From the NCBI RefSeq assembly GCF_017916325.1, contig NC_090152.1, positions 256,001 through 320,000 on the forward strand: DNA of 64,000 nt, read 5' to 3'. Positions 49,301-59,800 of this stretch are shown piece by piece (position 1 is the first letter of the stretch; each line of letters begins with the position of its first letter). The notes under the pieces were generated by a model. That model was not told the origin of the DNA. It saw only the letters and a program-made list of their open reading frames with translations, and ran no database searches. Source of the stretch: Leishmania martiniquensis (taxonomy: Eukaryota; Euglenozoa; Kinetoplastea; Trypanosomatida; Trypanosomatidae). The position numbers and the translations under genes are program-made.

Positions 49301-51810
49301 TGCGGTTCGGACGAGAGCGAAGCGGCACCGACCAGCGAAAGCGTCTTGGATGAAAGGCAGAGGTGATAAATGTATGCACAACACTTACACTTACGCATGC
49401 ACCTACACGTACATATATTTACGTACGTCTGCACATATACGCATGTATAAAATTATTCGTGTGTGGGCGTGGGGCCGGGCGTGTACAAGTTCAGATGGCT
49501 AACAGAGAGAGGAGCACAAACGGTAGTGAAGTGGAGAAGGTGCAAGAGAGAGAGAGCGGCGACAGCACCTGACGGCCTGCCTGGGTGGATACTCGTGCGT
49601 GAGTGTCGAAGGTGACGAGCAAACACAAGCCGGAGGACACGCCGCCGGACACGAGGGAAAAGAGTGCGCACCACCACCGCGATAGCACGCGCCCGGAGGG
49701 CACCATAAGAGAAAGGAGGCGAGCCGTGGCGCATGCCGATGGAGTCAGCCATAGTGCGACTCGAGTCCTTTGCAGCGCACCCGCCGCCCACGCGCGCGCG
49801 CCTATACATCTATGCATTTTCTTCTTTCGTTCGCTGCTCCTTGCGTGGGCTGCACAGCAGAGCTTGACGTCGACCCCGGGAGGAGGAGGGCCTTTCCACC
49901 TCACCCCACCCTCCCACCACCTTCGGCTTCGCCAACACTCCACTCAGCACATCTCCGTGGGCACTGTGCTTTTCCTTCCGAGAAGCGGCGGTGAATAACA
50001 AAGGAGAAGGGACGGCGCGCGGAAGGAATCAGACACATCAGTGACGGAGGCCCTGCACACACGCACTTGCACCGATGCGCGTACGCCGCTGAAGAAATGA
50101 GGCGCTCCCACCACAAACGCGAAAAAAAAGGGTGTCCGACGTTGGAGACGGGAGCGGAAGAGAGAGAAAGCGAGAGGTCATCGTGAGAAAAACAGAGGCG
50201 ATACATGCACTCAAACGCAAGCGGTGGGAAGGGGTGCGGGAGGGAAGGAGGGCGTACAGTCCAACCCACACAGGCTCCTAAACATATATATATATATATA
50301 TGCTATGCACAGAGAAAGGGAGACATGGGCAATACCGAAACGTCATACCAAATCCGATACGACCGGCCGCGCACACATACGCATGCCGGCGGTGGAAAGG
50401 GGGAGAGAGGGGGAGGATAGCGTGAGAAAGCGCCACAATAGAACAAAAAAAAAGAGGAGCAAAAAGGGAGGCGAGCCATTATGACGAAGAGGAGAAGGAG
50501 GAAAGGTGACGCGCGCATGAGAAGGCGTGGAGAGTCGACGGTAAAGAGTGCGGAGGGCGCCATCAGTTGGAGAGCAGCTGAACGAAGGGAGAGAGCGAGA
50601 GAGCGAGACGGATGATGGGAGAAGAGGGGGTCGGGCGTTAGCAGCGGTGACGGTGCCGGTGAGAGGCGTCGTTGCTGGAAACGAACAAAAAAAAAAGAGC
50701 TGTGTGTCACATGGTGTAAAAGGGAAGGCATAAGTAAAAAAAAAGCGAAGACCGCATGCGCAACGTGAGGCGAAGCGGAGAAGGCATAGAGAAAAAAGGG
50801 GGGCGAAGGGTATGCGTGTGTTTGGATGCTGGGGAGGAGTGAGAGAGATCACTCACCCACAACAGCAAGGCGGCGGCGGGTCACGCAGGTGCAACACGCT
50901 AAGGCTGAATAGCAACGAGGCGGTGCACATACGCCAAAGCGCCACCACGCACCGCAGGGAAGAGGTGAAGAAGCGCATCTTGGCAGACGCATGGATACAA
51001 CGTGCACGGCACAAAGAAGCGGAGGCCAGCACAGGCGCGCTGCAGGTGGGTGAAGCGAGTGGCACGGCATGAGCGCTGCCCATGCCCACAACCAGAGTGC
51101 ATGGATTGCCATTTCGCTGGTCATCACACCTCGCCTCTCTCCGCAGAGGGCGGTCACTAGACGTCCTCGCAGACCGCTCACGTACTGGGGAAGTGAGGGG
51201 AGGGGGGATGCAGGCTGCCGCCACCTTTTCGCTCGCTGCACGATAGAAAAAGGCACCATAGAGAGAGAGCGAGAGAAAAAAAATGCACATCTCTTTGCGC
51301 TTGTGTATAGAGGAGAGGGTAAAAGAGGTGCCGCCTAACCCCACCCCTCCTCAAGCTCTGACAGCAACATATCACGAGAGAGAGGTGGAGGGAGGGGAGA
51401 AGGGGGGTGTACGTGTGAGGGGTCCGCGCGCGCAACAAAAGAGGCTTGATCGAGTGAGGCAGCAGCCCATCTCAAGAAGGTCTAACGCGGAGCGCCGAGA
51501 GTTACGCGCACCGCCAAGACACGAGGGAGGAAAATGAAAGCGCTCTACAGTGCTAACGCTGCCTGCAGGGGCACACATACACACACACACACCGATGGTA
51601 GAGGAGATAGCTGAGAGGGGCGGGAAGGGGGTGGAGGGCGCGCAGCGGCACGTGAAAAGGGAGAAGAGAGAGAAGCACGCAGAAGACAGAGAACAAGGAT
51701 TACGACGAGATGCCTGTGCACTTGCACTGAGCCTCAGCGCATGTTTACGAGAGGTGAGAGGCAGTCGCACCACACACACACCACGCACTAACAAGCGTGC
51801 GCGTCAAGGT
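49301..51810. other. 2.5 kb intergenic region with an (AT)n tract
   Basis: It holds the 3'UTR of the two-domain acyl-CoA-binding gene and the 5' side of the pump gene. An (AT)n run lies at 50284-50302 and a (CA)-rich run at 51572-51592. Many A-rich purine runs (50440-50480, 50682-50745) read as U/C-rich in the mRNA. Open frames of up to 170 codons are low in complexity. No gene seen. Confidence 0.55.
50284..50302. repeat. (AT)n microsatellite
   Basis: Nine or ten uninterrupted units, unusual for so GC-rich a genome; similar shorter runs lie at 45424-45436 and 59833-59860. Confidence 0.9.
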
Positions 51811-53308
51811 CTAGCTGGCCGTCTTCTTTTCTCTTAGTGCGCCGCCCTTTTTGGTGTCCCTCCTCCTCTGAACGCTGCATGCGGTGTCCCGAAGGGCACC
51901 CCTCCCCGACGCCCCCTTTGTTTTAGGAGGCCCCCCCATCGAAGGGGCCTCCACTGCTTCTCGCGCCTTTGCAGACGATTCCAGTTTCGTCGCCGGAGAC
52001 GCCAAGGAGGCTGTGTCATCCTTCGTTGAGGCGGCAGCGGCACCGCTCTCTTCCGAGTTCTCTGCGGCCATCACGTCAACGGCTATACCCTTCGCAAAGC
52101 TCCCACCGAGGGCGCGCAAGATCAGGGCGTTGTCGCCCGTGTCCTCGGCCTCCAGATTCTCCTCATCCTCCGCCTTGGAGGCCGCCTCCGTCGCCTTTTC
52201 CAGAGCGGTTGCCTTTGCCGACTCCTCCGCCTTTGAGATGGCGCCGGCGATGCTCTTTTTCGGATCCGCGTGTGAGTCCGCGGAGCCACAGCGATTCCGC
52301 TCTGACTCCTTCCCCTTTTTCTTCCGCCTTGATGCCTCCGGCTGCCCAGGCAGCAGCGGCCTGCTCCTCCTCCTTCCTCAGGAAGGTGTGCATCGCCAGC
52401 CGCTCCACCACAGATAGCTGCACGCCGGCGGCCTCTATCGTCTCCTCGACGCTGAGATGCGTTGACGCGGCGATCCTCTCGGCATCCTTGTCAGCACCAG
52501 TGCGCTTCTTGAGCGTCTTGGCGGTCGTCTGATCACCGATCACTTCGAGGTGGTCCTCTGTCCCTGGCGGCGCCCACACATAGCCGCACATTGCGGCACT
52601 CTTGAACATGGCCTTGCAGTACATGCGCTGCGCCTCCTCGCTGCTCATCCCCTTCAGCGACGCCCACTCGTCGTACCGCATCTGGTCGAACCCCGCCTTC
52701 GATGGACGAGCGCGCAGCCATTTGTACTTTCCTCCAGAGAGCGCAGCGGGGGTCTTCTGAAAGTCGCTGAGGTCGCCCACGTGCGCCTGCTTGTACAAGG
52801 AGTAGAAGCGCGCCCGCAGCGATTCGGGAAGGCGGTAGCCGCCCTTCGGAAGGTTCTGAATTATCTTCACGCCGTCATGGAAAGCAGCCCACCGATCCTC
52901 GCTGGCTGGGCCACCCCAAACAAACGAGCAGTGCTTACGAATCTGCAAGTCAAGCAGATCGATGTACATGTCACGGGCCTTCTCACGGGTCATCCCGCGA
53001 CACTTGCGCCAGCCGTACACCTTCCAGTACCCCTCCCAGTCCCACAGCAGGCTTGGTTGCTTCACATCCTTCTTGATGTCACCCATCGTTGCTTGCTTGA
53101 AGAGGGAGTAAAACTGCAGCCTCAGAACGTCAGAGATGGGGACAACGCCCTGCGCGGGCAGCTTTCGCACGTACGCATCCGCCTCCTTGAAGGCTTGCGC
53201 ATACGGATAGTCTGGGGCATCGAAGTCGACCGGATACACGATCGACTCGGGGTCGCATACCACCTTGAACTCCGGCTCCGCCCGCCGCCCAAAGAACTTC
53301 GCGAGCAT
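51811..53308 (-). pseudogene. Two-domain acyl-CoA-binding protein with an apparent frameshift near the 3' end
   Basis: The frame from the ATG at 53308 encodes two acyl-CoA-binding domains: about residues 36-125 (LQFYSLFKQATMGD, RGMTREKARDMYIDLL) and about 139-240 (RARFYSLYKQAHVGD, KGMSSEEAQRMYCKAM). After about residue 331 this frame gives a Gly/Arg/Lys-rich tail and stops at 52163. The frame one base over is open from 52378 to a TAG at 51811 and encodes a coherent Lys/Glu/Ala-rich tail (DPKKSIAGAISKAEESAKA and so on). The two meet at the homopolymer run at plus 52312-52320. One base too many there, by mutation or sequencing error, explains both. The joined product would have about 498 residues. 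If the break is an error, the gene is intact. The ATG is the first after an acceptor at 53320; the frame upstream of it is UTR with a (TG)n run. It probably binds or carries acyl-CoA esters in the cytosol or on membranes. Confidence 0.75.
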
Positions 53309-53319
53309 GTCAAGCAAAA

Positions 53320-53370
53320 CTGGCGATGGCCAAGGGTGGTTGTGTTGTGGGGAAGGAGGAGGAGAGAGTG
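53320..53370 (-). promoter_or_regulatory. Trans-splice acceptor for the two-domain ACBP gene
   Basis: A sense pyrimidine tract opposite 53349-53368 is followed by CGCCAG (AG opposite 53320-53321), leaving an 11-base 5'UTR before the ATG at 53308. Confidence 0.5.
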
Positions 53371-54428
53371 CGTTGACACCCAGCGACGAGGAAAAGGACC
53401 GTCCCCGTGGGCGGCCCTGTGCGCGCTCCTCCTCCGCTTTTTGCTCTTTCGTCGTCGTCTTGTTGTTACGGCCACCCCAACGCGGCAGACGAAGCGAACG
53501 TGTCGGTGTGTAAGGGCAAGAGACGGTGAGGGGAGAAGGGGGGTAGTGAGCGAGCGAGAGCGCGCGCGCAAGAAGCAGTACAGTGCTGTTGAGGAATGAG
53601 GAGAGAGAGTGTGTGGGGGGAGGGGGGGTTGATAGAGCCGATGAGCAGGAGGGAGCTCCGTTAGGTGTGTGTGTGTGTGTGGAGCGGCATCTAAAAATAC
53701 GGCAAGAGTAGCCTCGGAGACAGATGGGAAAGGGTGTGCAAAGCTGCTCGGAGTGCATGAGAGCGTGTCTGCGCCTGCGAGTGAGTAGCACGAGCAGGGA
53801 CGCTGTGTACGCACAGGCATGTGGATGTACTGATGTGAATCTAACCCCAAGTATACACAGCGCCGCTGCAGGCCGTAGCCGCAGAGTACCAGGAAGGAAG
53901 TGCACTAAAGACGCTGTCAGCCTTTCCGCGCTCGTTCGCAGCGTGCCTTGTGGATTTGGATAGGATAGTCGCGGCGGCCATGACTACGAAAACAAGCACG
54001 TGCCCATACACCTACACGAGCTCGTGAACAGCGCCACGGTTACCTCGCGCTCGAGCACGCGCACACAGCTACATGAGTCCATCCACCACTACCATCACCA
54101 CCACCACGCCACCCCAGGTTGAGCTGCTACACAGAGAGAGAGAGAAAGGGAGTTGTGCTGGCGGCCATACCGGCATCCATCCGCGACATGGAGGAAAAAG
54201 AGGCGACGGAATCACTCCCCACTTACACGAAACAAAGTGCTGTGGAGGGCGGAGTAAAAAAGGAGGAGAGGGGGGGTCGTGCAAGGTGAAAGAGAGCGGA
54301 GTGGAGAGCGGAAACAGCCGGCATCTCGTCAGAGGTACAGCAGGATGAAGAGGAGAGTGGGTTCTATGAGTCGTCTCATCTCACTTCCTTGTCGTCGTCC
54401 TTCCTGCCCCGCTCCGCTATGTGAGAGG
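53371..54428. other. Intergenic region, 3'UTR of the first small ACBP gene
   Basis: A (TG)n run lies at 53665-53681. A frame collinear with the two-domain gene is open upstream to 53905, but it crosses the splice signal and the TG run and begins at a non-ATG-supported position, so it is UTR. No gene seen. Confidence 0.55.
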
Positions 54429-54740
54429 TCAGAGTCGGCTCGGCACCTTCGCCCCAGCCCTCCATTCAAATCCTCGAGACCTCAGCACATTGATGAGAAG
54501 CTTCACGTAAGCCGCCTTTGCGTCATCAGAGCTCATGCCCTTGCGCCCGTTCCACGCATCCCACTTGGCGCGCGCCTCCACCTGCACAGCCCACGGCTGG
54601 CTGCCCTTCACATCACCCTCCGTCGCCTGCTTGTACAGGGAGTAGAAGTGAAGTCTGGTGCTGGTGTTCATCTGTGTCGGCCCGTTCGTGGGCAGGGAGC
54701 GCACGTACGCCACAGCGGCATCGAAGTCGGCGGCAGACAT
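54429..54740 (-). CDS. ACBP: Acyl-CoA-binding protein, copy 1 (103 residues)
   Basis: A compact four-helix acyl-CoA-binding protein. The motif LHFYSLYKQATEGD (Tyr and Lys that hold the CoA moiety) and KWDAWNGRKGMS are textbook. By family it binds medium- to long-chain acyl-CoA with high affinity and serves as a carrier or buffer in the cytosol. The ATG at 54740 lies two bases after a canonical tract and CTGCAG acceptor. Residues 1-80 are the same as in the copy at 60801-61091; the last 23 residues (from INVLRSRGFEW on) are unrelated to those of the other copy and are longer. Normal family members have about 86-100 residues. Confidence 0.93.
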   Translation of the reverse strand: MSAADFDAAVAYVRSLPTNGPTQMNTSTRLHFYSLYKQATEGDVKGSQPWAVQVEARAKWDAWNGRKGMSSDDAKAAYVKLLINVLRSRGFEWRAGAKVPSRL

Positions 54741-54780
54741 TGCTGCAGGGGGGAGTCGGTGGAAGGTGAGGGGGGCGTTC
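54499..54780 (-). repeat. Duplicated ACBP unit, copy 1 (282 bp)
   Basis: Nearly identical to 60850-61132: by eye I see one substitution (near 54611) and one G insertion/deletion in the run next to the acceptor. The block covers the pyrimidine tract, the AG and codons 1 to about 80, and then ends within the coding region. Confidence 0.9.
54743..54780 (-). promoter_or_regulatory. Trans-splice acceptor for ACBP copy 1
   Basis: Sense pyrimidine tract ending in CTGCAG, two bases before the ATG, so the mRNA would have only the spliced leader plus CA as 5'UTR. The same element is present at the other copy. Confidence 0.6.
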
Positions 54781-56939
54781 TTCAGCTCAGATGAGGATAC
54801 GCGCACCCGTCGAGATGATCGCGCGTGCGAAAAGGAAAGATATGTGAAGCGGAGGGCAAAGAGATCGCTTTCAGGGCAGTGGTAGCTGGTTGGTGATGCA
54901 GCAGCACACAAAAAAAAAAGATGCCTGGTCCTGAGCAAGTGCGCAGTGGGACGTGAGAGGGAGGGTGAGGGGGAAGTGAACGGGGGTGATCATGTGCGGC
55001 ACGAACGGGCCAGGACGGCTGCTGGCCACAGCGCAAGATGCTCTCTTTCCATTGTAGACCACCGAAAAGGGCGCACCGCTCCAGTTGATGCGATCCACAG
55101 CAGCCCCTCTCTGAGAGCGCTCACAGCAGCTGTATGCGCAGAAGGGTGACAGAAAATGAGAGGCAGAGGAAGGAAGGGAGCATGCAAAGCGCCGCCTGCG
55201 TGTTTCGCCTCTCCCCCACCTCGCCCTCCCTACACGGCACCGTCTTCCGGTCTCTTTCAGACCTGCTCTCTTTCTCACGCCTCCTCCGCATAGACCTCTG
55301 CAGCGTTCAGCGTTGAGTCTGCCATACTGTCTATAGCAACCTATGCAGCCGACTAGCCCCACGAACGTGGCGTTCACTCCTTCTGTGAGCATCCTGTCCA
55401 CTGCATCCGCCTTTCACTGTGTGTGTGTCTGTGTGTGCTTCTCCACCAGTGAGCCCCATACGCTGCCACCACCCCTCTTCTTCTCGCTGCCAGTGACACA
55501 GCTAACGAGGGAGAGGAACAGAGAATTTTATGGCGCCGGCTGCAACGCCCCCCCTAAGCGGGTGCACCTGTGCTCTTCGCTTTTCTTTTCCTTCTCCCTG
55601 CCCGTCGCCTGCCGCTGCCTGCATAATGTGCAGCTGAGCCCCACACGCACGCACACAGCGAAGCGCTCGTGTGGATGCAGGCGAGCATAACAGTACGTGA
55701 AGGAGGGAGGGGGAGGGGGGGCGAAGGCGTAGGTGTCCGTAAGCTTCTCGCAAAGCTGACGCGTAGGAAAGCGAGAAATGGCTTGGCGCAGATACCAGCG
55801 AGAGGCTCTGTTAGGCCCTCCTCGATGCTTCGGTGGCACACCATGTCGCCCCACCCCCATCTGTTTCCTTGCCCTCTCCTACTGGAGCGCACACGCTGCA
55901 CAGACATCTTGGGAGGAGGAGGAGGTGCGGGAGCACCGCGGGCATACAGGATAAGAAACGCACTTTCGCATACTGATGCTTGCACGAAGAGTCGACGCTA
56001 AGGGAAGGGAGGGGGAGAGGGGGAACTACTCTACGTACGGCCCAGCACCCGACGAAGGTAGCGGCGGTAGAACAAAAATACAGTAGAGAGGCACCTGTAT
56101 AGCCACAGCGGGGTGTGTGGGTCGGTGGAAGGGCGGTAGTCTTCGCTACTTCGTTTCTGAGGGAGAACAAATGGGAGGGAAATAGGAAGGGGAGAGAGAG
56201 GGGGGGGAGTGGCACAGGAGCGCTATGCGGCGGAGGGGCGAAACTGAAATAACGAGAAGTACGCGAATGAAACGGTGTGGTGGGCAAAGTCGCACCAGGT
56301 GAGGATGAGGAGGGAAGAGGGTCGTGGCTGTGGCGCTTGGAGGAGGAGGGGGAAGGGGGCGAATAGAAGAGTCCCTCACATGAGCACACGCGCGACGTAT
56401 AGATGTACACATCTGTGCGTCTGCCCATGCGCAACTTTTCTGTTTGGTACTGACGGAATGCCAGTCTTCGATAATGACAAGAAAAGGGAGAGAGGTAACG
56501 CAACACAGAGCTTAACAAAAAGAAAAAGGGCAAACGTTGTCCGCTGGAGGGGTCCGACAGAGCTAATACGTGATAGGGAGTGCCCCGAGCCTGTGCGGCA
56601 TGAGCGCGCCTATCCATACTCCTCATGGCTTAAGAAGCTCATCACATCAGAAAGCAAGCGCGCAAAGACACACATGCACCCACGTACACCAACAGATGGG
56701 CAGAAAAGTACATTCGGGCTGAGCTCCGTGAGGGTCATGAGAGGGTGACGGCATGACAACGAAGAACATAGAAGGCTTAGATCAAGTGTAGGCGCATCCG
56801 CTTGCAACGGAGACAAGAGGCCCTCACTTTCACGGTGGAGTACAGGAAGTAAGGGCATCTGTCTGTATGTTCGCCTCTGTATCCACAAGGATTGCGTTCG
56901 ATGCGGTGGCGCGCAAAGTGGTGTGCTCGTACTTCCTAT
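54781..56939. other. Intergenic region upstream of ACBP copy 1, 3'UTR side of the beta-propeller gene
   Basis: A (TG)-rich patch lies at 55420-55437. Strong sense pyrimidine tracts occur (plus purine runs at 55699-55725 and 56000-56020). The long low-complexity minus frames here (up to 271 codons, at 55.8-56.6 kb) are Ser/Pro/Leu-rich and typical of UTR. No gene seen. Confidence 0.5.
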
Positions 56940-57250
56940 CGAGAGAGGATATAAACGTCCCTAATGACGGGGGGGGGCACCCCCGTACGTGCCATCTCCG
57001 GGGGCCCATTCACCACTCTGCGCAGGGGAGCCCAGGCGACCTCGAAGGATGCGCCACGTTGCGGCATGGGCGTGATGAGGGCGACCTCCAAAGCGAGGGT
57101 GGATGGGTATCGCTCGAGACAGCGGTTGTGCTTCGATGGCCGCGTCCGGCACACGGCGGGACCGCGTGTCTACGGCTGCGTCGCGCCAGGCGACGCGCAC
57201 GTGGACGGGGCCTGCGCCGAGTGGCGTGCACATCTCGTGTGTGATGTGTG
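56940..57250. mobile_element. Repeat copy A, possible SIDER-type retroposon remnant
   Basis: The core (57105-57225) is similar to 59648-59770, about 80% identical by eye, with shared words such as ATCGCTCGAG, ACCGCGTGTCTACGG and GTGGAC(C/G)GGGCCTG. It sits in the 3'UTR of the beta-propeller gene. Small degenerate retroposons (SIDER1 and SIDER2) in Leishmania 3'UTRs have this size, place and degree of decay. I call the family by context and cannot confirm it; the outer borders are approximate. Confidence 0.5.
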
Positions 57251-57734
57251 TATCCGCAAAGGGTGAGCACGTAGAAAAAGGGATGAGGAATCAGGCGACT
57301 ACAGCGGAGTGTGTGCGGACTACCTGCGACAAGAGCGGTATCACCCGTCTCACACTTTCTCACCCATTAGCCGAGGGCCCCCCCGCAGAACGAACACCAC
57401 CGCACACCGGTGCGTGGGGTCGAAGAGGAGAGACATCTGCGGCGATGCACGGAAAGCGGTGCGCCGGGGAGATGAGGCGGTTTACCTCGGACATCGCCAC
57501 CAGCGACAGCTGCACCGTCGGCGTGGACAGAGAAAAAGGGTTGGGGGGTGAACGTGTCCGCCGCACCAGCGAACATGGCGAGCAGGCCCACACCTACGCA
57601 CAAGAGTATCAGCAGCCGAGTTGCCGGGCACCTACAGAGGGGTCTCACTAGCCGTGGCACGAGACGAGTGAACCTTTTCCCATCCCCCCACTCCGCACGC
57701 GCGCGCTGAGACTTCTCCTCCTCGCCTCCGCCTC
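57251..57734. other. 3'UTR of the beta-propeller gene, proximal part
   Basis: No repeat or gene could be picked out. It may hold the rest of the retroposon-like element, whose border I could not place. Confidence 0.4.
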
Positions 57735-58898
57735 TTAAATAAAACGCAGCACCACAAGGCCAGTTGGCCTGTTGTGGGGGCTGCAATCGAAGATGGAAAC
57801 CTTTGTACCGCTTTGGAGATCGCAGCGCCAGAGGTGGCACTTGTCCGTCACGTACATGTACTTGCGGAGGGTCTCCTTGCTGCTCGCGGGCAGCGGGATG
57901 CGATTCCAAAGGCTCGCGGCCCACCCAAGCCCAATCGGTTCGTCGAAGCCGCTCATCACCAGCTCCTTCCCCCCAAGCTGAAGCTGCCCAGTACGATAGT
58001 CGTGGGAGAAGAAACAACGGTTCAGCGAGTTGCCGCCCGCCTTGGGATCACCGCGGTCCGTCCAGTACAGATAGCTTTCTTCTGCGTCCAGTAGCAGGTC
58101 AACGGGCTCTGGTTGGCTTTCGAGCGCCGACACAGCGGTCTGCGGGTCGATCACGCCCTCAGCGACGGAAGTCTTTGCAGCTGTGTTAGAGGGTAGATTG
58201 CGGCGCCTAAAGCCGTACGGGGCTGTGAGAAGGCGACCCTTGCCTCCCTTGGGCGGCCCCTTCAAGGTGAAAACGATCTGGTCACGCCTCTCGTCCAGAG
58301 CAACACCCACGCAGAACCGGCACTCCTCTTCGCAGTGCGGCCCCTCCGAGGAAGCACCAGCCCCCCCCGGGGTGGCGCGCTGGGGGGGCGCCAGAGCGTC
58401 TGAGGACAAAAGCAGCACCACCTCCCCCGTGCTCACATTGTACTTCTTCAAGCCGTGCCCCTCCCGGTCGCAGAAGAAGATGGAGTTTTCGTCGTGGGTG
58501 ATGCACAGCTGCTTCACGGTGGTGATGAGTGGATGGTGGCCTGGGGTCCGGTATTCTGCTGTGCCACAGACGAGGTGCCGTGGCGCCGTCACCTCCACCC
58601 GCTGCACAGTTACGTCGCCACCAAGGAGCATACCACGGGAGAGGAAGCCGTCGGCTTCGTGCCAGTCCCCGCCGTCTCCGCGTCCCGGGCTCGGCTTCAT
58701 GGGCCCCATGTTGCCCCACCATACCACGATGTCCTTAGGATCCCTCGTGTCCCTGTAGTTGCTGAGGCCGAGGGCGATACCGTCTGGGCACGCGCAGCCG
58801 GTGCTGAAGAGCGTCCTCTTGTCCGACCCGTCTCCACGAATCATGTTGACGGTGTTCTCCATGGCGTCCAGATAGACGATGATGTCTTCGCTCGCCAT
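57735..58898 (-). CDS. YWTD-type beta-propeller protein, 387 residues
   Basis: The sequence shows repeating beta-strand patterns of a propeller: IVYLDAMENTVNMIRGDGSD at the N-terminus, IFFCDREGHGLKKYNVSTG, YLYWTDRGDPKAG near residue 280, and YMYVTDKCHLWRCDLQSG at the C-terminus. Each has the strand-turn-strand of an LDL-receptor YWTD or SMP-30/NHL-type blade. No signal peptide or membrane helix is visible, so it is probably cytosolic, unlike the animal receptor. Such proteins can be enzymes of the gluconolactonase type or binding platforms; I do not see a complete metal site, so I assign no reaction. The ATG at 58898 is the first after an acceptor at 58937. The gene lies between the two ACBP copies, but that alone does not show a shared function. 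Confidence 0.85.
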   Translation of the reverse strand: MASEDIIVYLDAMENTVNMIRGDGSDKRTLFSTGCACPDGIALGLSNYRDTRDPKDIVVWWGNMGPMKPSPGRGDGGDWHEADGFLSRGMLLGGDVTVQRVEVTAPRHLVCGTAEYRTPGHHPLITTVKQLCITHDENSIFFCDREGHGLKKYNVSTGEVVLLLSSDALAPPQRATPGGAGASSEGPHCEEECRFCVGVALDERRDQIVFTLKGPPKGGKGRLLTAPYGFRRRNLPSNTAAKTSVAEGVIDPQTAVSALESQPEPVDLLLDAEESYLYWTDRGDPKAGGNSLNRCFFSHDYRTGQLQLGGKELVMSGFDEPIGLGWAASLWNRIPLPASSKETLRKYMYVTDKCHLWRCDLQSGTKVSIFDCSPHNRPTGLVVLRFI

Positions 58899-58936
58899 TT
58901 TTTCTCCGTTTTAGTCGTGCGTGTATGTGCGTCTGT

Positions 58937-58965
58937 CTACAGTTTGGAAGCGGGAGAGGCGGAGG
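58937..58965 (-). promoter_or_regulatory. Trans-splice acceptor for the beta-propeller gene
   Basis: A sense pyrimidine tract opposite 58946-58964 is followed by CTGTAG (AG opposite 58937-58938), giving a 38-base 5'UTR. Confidence 0.55.
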
Positions 58966-59499
58966 TCAGCCGAGGATGCAGAAATAGTGCCGATAGGGAA
59001 AGAGAAGCCAAAGAAGAGAAGGGGGAGGGAGAGAGCCGTTCACTTGCGTGTGACGCGTTGGTACTTCTTGACGGCAGTGCTGGTGAGTTTTTGTGCACGA
59101 CGAGCTGATCATTCTTTATGTTTCGTTGTGAAGCACAGGCGCGATAATGTGAGTCACAACGCCCATGAGTGCCCATCACGTGGCGAAAAGGGAGAGGCAC
59201 GAGGGAGATGAGCAGGAGGGAGAAGGCAGGAATGGCAAGCGAAGAGGTCTTCCATGACTTTGAGTGAGGCCCGCGGACGAATTGGGAGATGCTGGCAACG
59301 GATGTGCCTCCGCTAAAACAACTCGCCCCTCACTACCACCGGAGAAGAGATGAGACCACAGTGGCGCGTCGGCAGCCGATACGCGCTCTTCTCTCTATTC
59401 AACCCATACGCACGCACACGCACAAACATACAGCCACATCTCTCGCGTTCATGCCACAGAGTCAGGCGCCTGCAATATGGAGAGGTCAGAGCAATACGT
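58966..59499. other. Intergenic region between the beta-propeller gene and repeat copy B
   Basis: A second long sense pyrimidine tract lies opposite about 58997-59037. Otherwise nothing to annotate. Confidence 0.5.
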
Positions 59500-59800
59500 C
59501 GGTGTGAATGTCAGCGGCCCGGTCCTGGATGGCGCGGCGTCAGGGCCAGCTGCGACGGTGCACACGCTGGTACCATGCATATGATGTGCAGCGTGTGCGT
59601 GCGACCCCGACGCGTCTCACCCGGCGCTCACTCTGCGCACGCCGGCGTGGGCATCGCTCGAGGCAGCGGCTGTGCTCCGATGGCCGGGCCGGCGCACTGC
59701 GGTACCGCGTGTCTACGGCAGCATCGTGCCAGATGTGCCTGTGGACCGGGCCTGGGAAGAGCGGAGTTGGGCGTCGCATTCGATGGCAGAGAGTGCACAG
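59500..59800. mobile_element. Repeat copy B, possible SIDER-type retroposon remnant
   Basis: Core 59648-59770 aligns with copy A (57105-57225) in the same orientation, so the two are direct repeats about 2.5 kb apart with the beta-propeller gene between them. It lies in the 3'UTR of ACBP copy 2, next to an AT/GT-rich microsatellite (59833-59871). The outer borders are approximate. Confidence 0.5.

Noticed and set aside
49245..49379. 45-codon upstream extension of the Ca2+-ATPase
   Set aside because: It starts at GTG and lies partly upstream of the splice AG at 49274.
52300..52330. Programmed ribosomal frameshift in the two-domain acyl-CoA-binding gene
   Set aside because: No known trypanosomatid nuclear frameshift signal or downstream structure was evident; a homopolymer indel explains the data better.
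53309..53905. Upstream extension of the two-domain acyl-CoA-binding frame
   Set aside because: It contains the (TG)n run and the splice acceptor, and its composition is that of a UTR.
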